From assembly GCA_012514775.1 (NCBI GenBank), contig JAAYZQ010000357.1:1-5922 (forward strand): a stretch of DNA of 5,922 nt, read 5' to 3'. A program made the position numbers and the translations under genes. Origin of the DNA: Anaerolineaceae bacterium. GTDB lineage: Bacteria; Chloroflexota; Anaerolineae; JAAYZQ01. The notes under the pieces were generated by a model. It was not told the DNA's origin and searched no databases. It saw only the letters and a list, made by a program, of their open reading frames with translations. Positions 4,345-5,922 of the stretch are shown one piece after another. Within the stretch, counting starts at the first letter, position 1; every line of letters starts with the position of its first letter.

Positions 4345-5592
4345 ATGAGACTTTACAGGCTCTTTGTATTGGGCGGTGTCCTGCTGTCGGCCCTGGTGGC
4401 GTGCCGGCCGATCCTGGAGGTCGGCGTGGAGCCGGCCGTCTCCCCTTCGGCCGGATTGACGCCACGTCCCGAGTCGCCCACGAGCGCGCCAACCGCAGCA
4501 GGGCTGTCGCAGCAGGAGGGCGATGCAGGTTTGATCTACCTCCGAGATGGGACTGTCTACCGGCTGGCAAAGGAAGGCGAACAGCCCGTCGGCGCGATCC
4601 CGCCCGATGCGGGGCACCTGGCCCTGAGCCCCGGTTACCTGGCCTACGTCCATGGCGCGACCATCGGTGTGCTGGACCTGCCAACGGGAGCAACGCGGGA
4701 CCTGGTGAACGTTGGACAGCGTTCGGGCCAGGATCTGGCCCTGGGTTGGTTGGCCGATGGCGCCACCCTCGCCTACGCGGTGGCCTGGCGAGAACCGGAC
4801 GGTTCGCGGTTCGTGGAGCTGAGCATTACCGACGGTTCGTGGCAGACCCGCCTGGATACGGTCGTTGCCCACCCGCCCGGACCGACGCCCACTCCACCGG
4901 CGTCTGCCCCCATCCGGCCCCGTACAGGGTTCGCCAACCTCGCCATCCTGGGAGGGGGCCGGGACGCGGGATACCTGGTCGTCGCCCCTGCCGGCGGGAC
5001 CCAGCGGTATTCCGCCATCTGGATCTACGACCTGCTCAGGATCGGCAAGAGGGCCAGGGAGTTGAGCCTGCCGCAGGCTGAGCACATCGTCTCGCTGGCA
5101 CCCTCGCCTGACCTGGCGTGGCTTGCCGTCAGTTACGCGCATCCGGAGGCCGGCCTGGGCTCGCTCGTGATCTATCCCTTCCTGGGGGAAGAGGCATCGG
5201 GAGAGGGGCCGTCGGCCGAGGCTCCAAGGCCGGTGGCAGAGCTGCAGGGCACGCATCTGACAGACCTCCGCTGGTCGTCCGACGCCCGCCGGTTGGCCTA
5301 CATTCGCCGGGAGGGGATGCCGGCGCTCGACGTGAGCCCGGTGACCCACCTGGAGGCGTTCCACCTGGAAACGGGCACGACGTCGACCGTGCCTTTGTCC
5401 GCCGGCGCCGAGTGCGCGATCCTCGGCTGGACGGCCGACGACCTGGCGGTGGCCTTGTCTGTGATGGATCCCATCAGCGCCCGGCACGGCGTGCAGCTCG
5501 TCGCCCCCGACTCTGGCAGCATCATCTACGAACTGGCGGTGCCCGGCGGCACGCGGGTTCTTGGCTGGGTTGGACGGCTGCCAGCGGAGTAG
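4345..5592 (+). CDS. Predicted lipoprotein with WD40/PD40-like beta-propeller
   Basis: A 415-residue protein. A type II signal peptide covers residues 1-19 with lipobox LVAC, lipidated Cys20. A Pro/Ser/Thr-rich linker (about 30-55) leads to a strand-rich domain (62-411). Recurring motifs of the form W-x-x-D-(G/A)-x-x-L-A-Y are seen at 135-144 (WLADGATLAY), 310-319 (WSSDARRLAY) and 361-370 (GWTADDLAVA), with SPDLAWLAV at 254-262. These indicate a TolB/PD40-like propeller of about six or seven blades. Two insertions are low in complexity: a Pro/Thr-rich one at 177-193 and a Glu/Ala/Pro one at 281-297. The last blade (359-411) resembles the short lipoprotein encoded at 2202-2606. ATG is set by GGAG seven bases upstream, 34 bases after the kinase stop, so it belongs to the same operon. 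No catalytic motif is seen. Ligand binding or a sensor accessory to the kinase is inference. Confidence 0.87.
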   Translation: MRLYRLFVLGGVLLSALVACRPILEVGVEPAVSPSAGLTPRPESPTSAPTAAGLSQQEGDAGLIYLRDGTVYRLAKEGEQPVGAIPPDAGHLALSPGYLAYVHGATIGVLDLPTGATRDLVNVGQRSGQDLALGWLADGATLAYAVAWREPDGSRFVELSITDGSWQTRLDTVVAHPPGPTPTPPASAPIRPRTGFANLAILGGGRDAGYLVVAPAGGTQRYSAIWIYDLLRIGKRARELSLPQAEHIVSLAPSPDLAWLAVSYAHPEAGLGSLVIYPFLGEEASGEGPSAEAPRPVAELQGTHLTDLRWSSDARRLAYIRREGMPALDVSPVTHLEAFHLETGTTSTVPLSAGAECAILGWTADDLAVALSVMDPISARHGVQLVAPDSGSIIYELAVPGGTRVLGWVGRLPAE

Positions 5593-5618
5593 AACCCGCG
5601 GGGCATGTCCCGCCGTTC
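5592..5618 (+). terminator. Hairpin directly after the operon's last gene (possible terminator, no T run)
   Basis: GCGGG (5598-5602) pairs with CCCGC (5609-5613) around a six-base loop, and GAAC (5592-5595) pairs with GTTC (5615-5618) across a small internal loop. It begins at the last base of the stop codon. The T run of a standard intrinsic terminator is absent, so it may protect the 3' end or act with Rho. Confidence 0.4.
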
Positions 5619-5620
5619 CA

Positions 5621-5649
5621 GTGCCTCGGTCAGCCTGATGGTCTGGCAC
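5621..5649. other. Second hairpin in the convergent intergenic region
   Basis: GTGCC (5621-5625) pairs with GGCAC (5645-5649), with TCAG/CTGA inside. It follows the first hairpin after two bases. It would lie in the 3' region of both converging transcripts and has no T run on either strand. The rest of the gap, 5650-5739, shows nothing I can identify. Confidence 0.25.
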
Positions 5650-5739
5650 AGGGAACCAACACCCAGTCGAAGGTCTAGCCCCCTCTTCCGCGGCGCTACT
5701 CGTTGCCTAACCTGGCTTTTCTTGCCTTCGCGGCTCGCG

Positions 5740-5922
5740 TCAGTCCACGTCTGGCAGCCGCAGGGGCATGAGAAAGTAGCAGCCCTGCTCGTTATCGCCG
5801 TGCACCTCGGGCTGGGCCGCGAAACCCAGTGACAGTTTGACGTGATAATTCGCGTCGCGGCCATAACTGCTGTAGGACGCCAGTTGATAGCATCCCAACT
5901 GGCGCGCCCGGCGGATGGCCTG
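5740..5922 (-). CDS. C-terminal part of a possible GNAT-family acetyltransferase, cut by the window edge
   Basis: The last 60 codons of a leftward gene entering from the right edge; the edge falls on a codon boundary and the frame ends at TGA (5742-5740). The visible residues begin QAIRRARQLGCYQLASYSSY and include GRDANYHVKLSLGF. This fits the end of a GNAT domain: a helix ending in A-x-x-x-GC, a strand (YQLASYSS), then the helix leading to (K)LSLGF, which matches the family's typical F-Y-x-K-L-G-F segment. The acetyl-CoA-binding loop would lie upstream, outside the window, so the assignment rests on the tail alone. The coding stretch is convincing. The family call is moderate and the substrate unknown. 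It converges with the lipoprotein operon. Confidence 0.6.
   Translation of the reverse strand, partial: QAIRRARQLGCYQLASYSSYGRDANYHVKLSLGFAAQPEVHGDNEQGCYFLMPLRLPDVD

Noticed and set aside
3934..5649. 571-codon minus-strand open frame opposite the kinase and long lipoprotein
   Set aside because: Longest frame here but composed of Arg/Pro/Gly-rich shadow sequence. The plus strand has the kinase motifs and a signal peptide with lipobox.
5526..5864. Minus-strand open frame of 112 codons at the right edge
   Set aside because: It overlaps the end of the lipoprotein gene and is in a different frame from the GNAT-like C-terminus, which reads far better.
1..5922. CRISPR arrays, tRNA or rRNA genes, insertion sequences
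   Set aside because: No regularly spaced repeats, no tRNA-like cloverleaf or rRNA stretch, and no transposase motifs or terminal repeats were found on reading either strand.

Overview
The window comes from a GC-rich bacterial chromosome. The genes start with ATG or GTG behind Shine-Dalgarno sites, two intergenic promoters look sigma70-like, and two proteins carry lipoprotein signal peptides followed by Pro/Thr/Ser-rich linkers. This style, together with a beta-propeller/MoaD-like gene pair, suggests Chloroflexota (Anaerolineae-like) or possibly an actinobacterium. That is an impression only, since the window has no rRNA or marker gene.

There are two divergent transcription units around a large intergenic region (1508-2201), plus a convergent gene at the right edge. 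The leftward unit starts at a promoter at 1738-1710 and has a structured leader of about 190 nt. It encodes a cytoplasmic seven-bladed BNR/Asp-box beta-propeller protein (1507-392), then a MoaD/ThiS-like ubiquitin-fold protein ending in Gly-Gly (395-99, four-base ATGA overlap), then the first codons of a gene cut by the window edge (74-1), possibly a winged-helix protein.

The rightward unit starts at a near-consensus promoter at 1987-2014 and also has a leader of about 180 nt with competing stems. It encodes a short lipoprotein (2202-2606), an OmpR/PhoB-type response regulator (2695-3417), a two-transmembrane histidine kinase overlapping it by four bases (3414-4310), and a long beta-propeller lipoprotein (4345-5592). 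The two lipoproteins share a similar C-terminal segment and flank the two-component system. The kinase has almost no extracytoplasmic domain, so the lipoproteins are natural candidates for accessory sensors or outputs. This last step is inference.

After two hairpins (5592-5649), a convergent gene enters from the right edge (5922-5740). Its visible C-terminus looks like the end of a GNAT acetyltransferase. The intergenic region between the divergent units holds tandem and inverted repeats, and a 10-mer is shared by the two promoter regions. The two least explained items are the lipoprotein/two-component/lipoprotein cassette and the translationally coupled propeller/MoaD-like pair.
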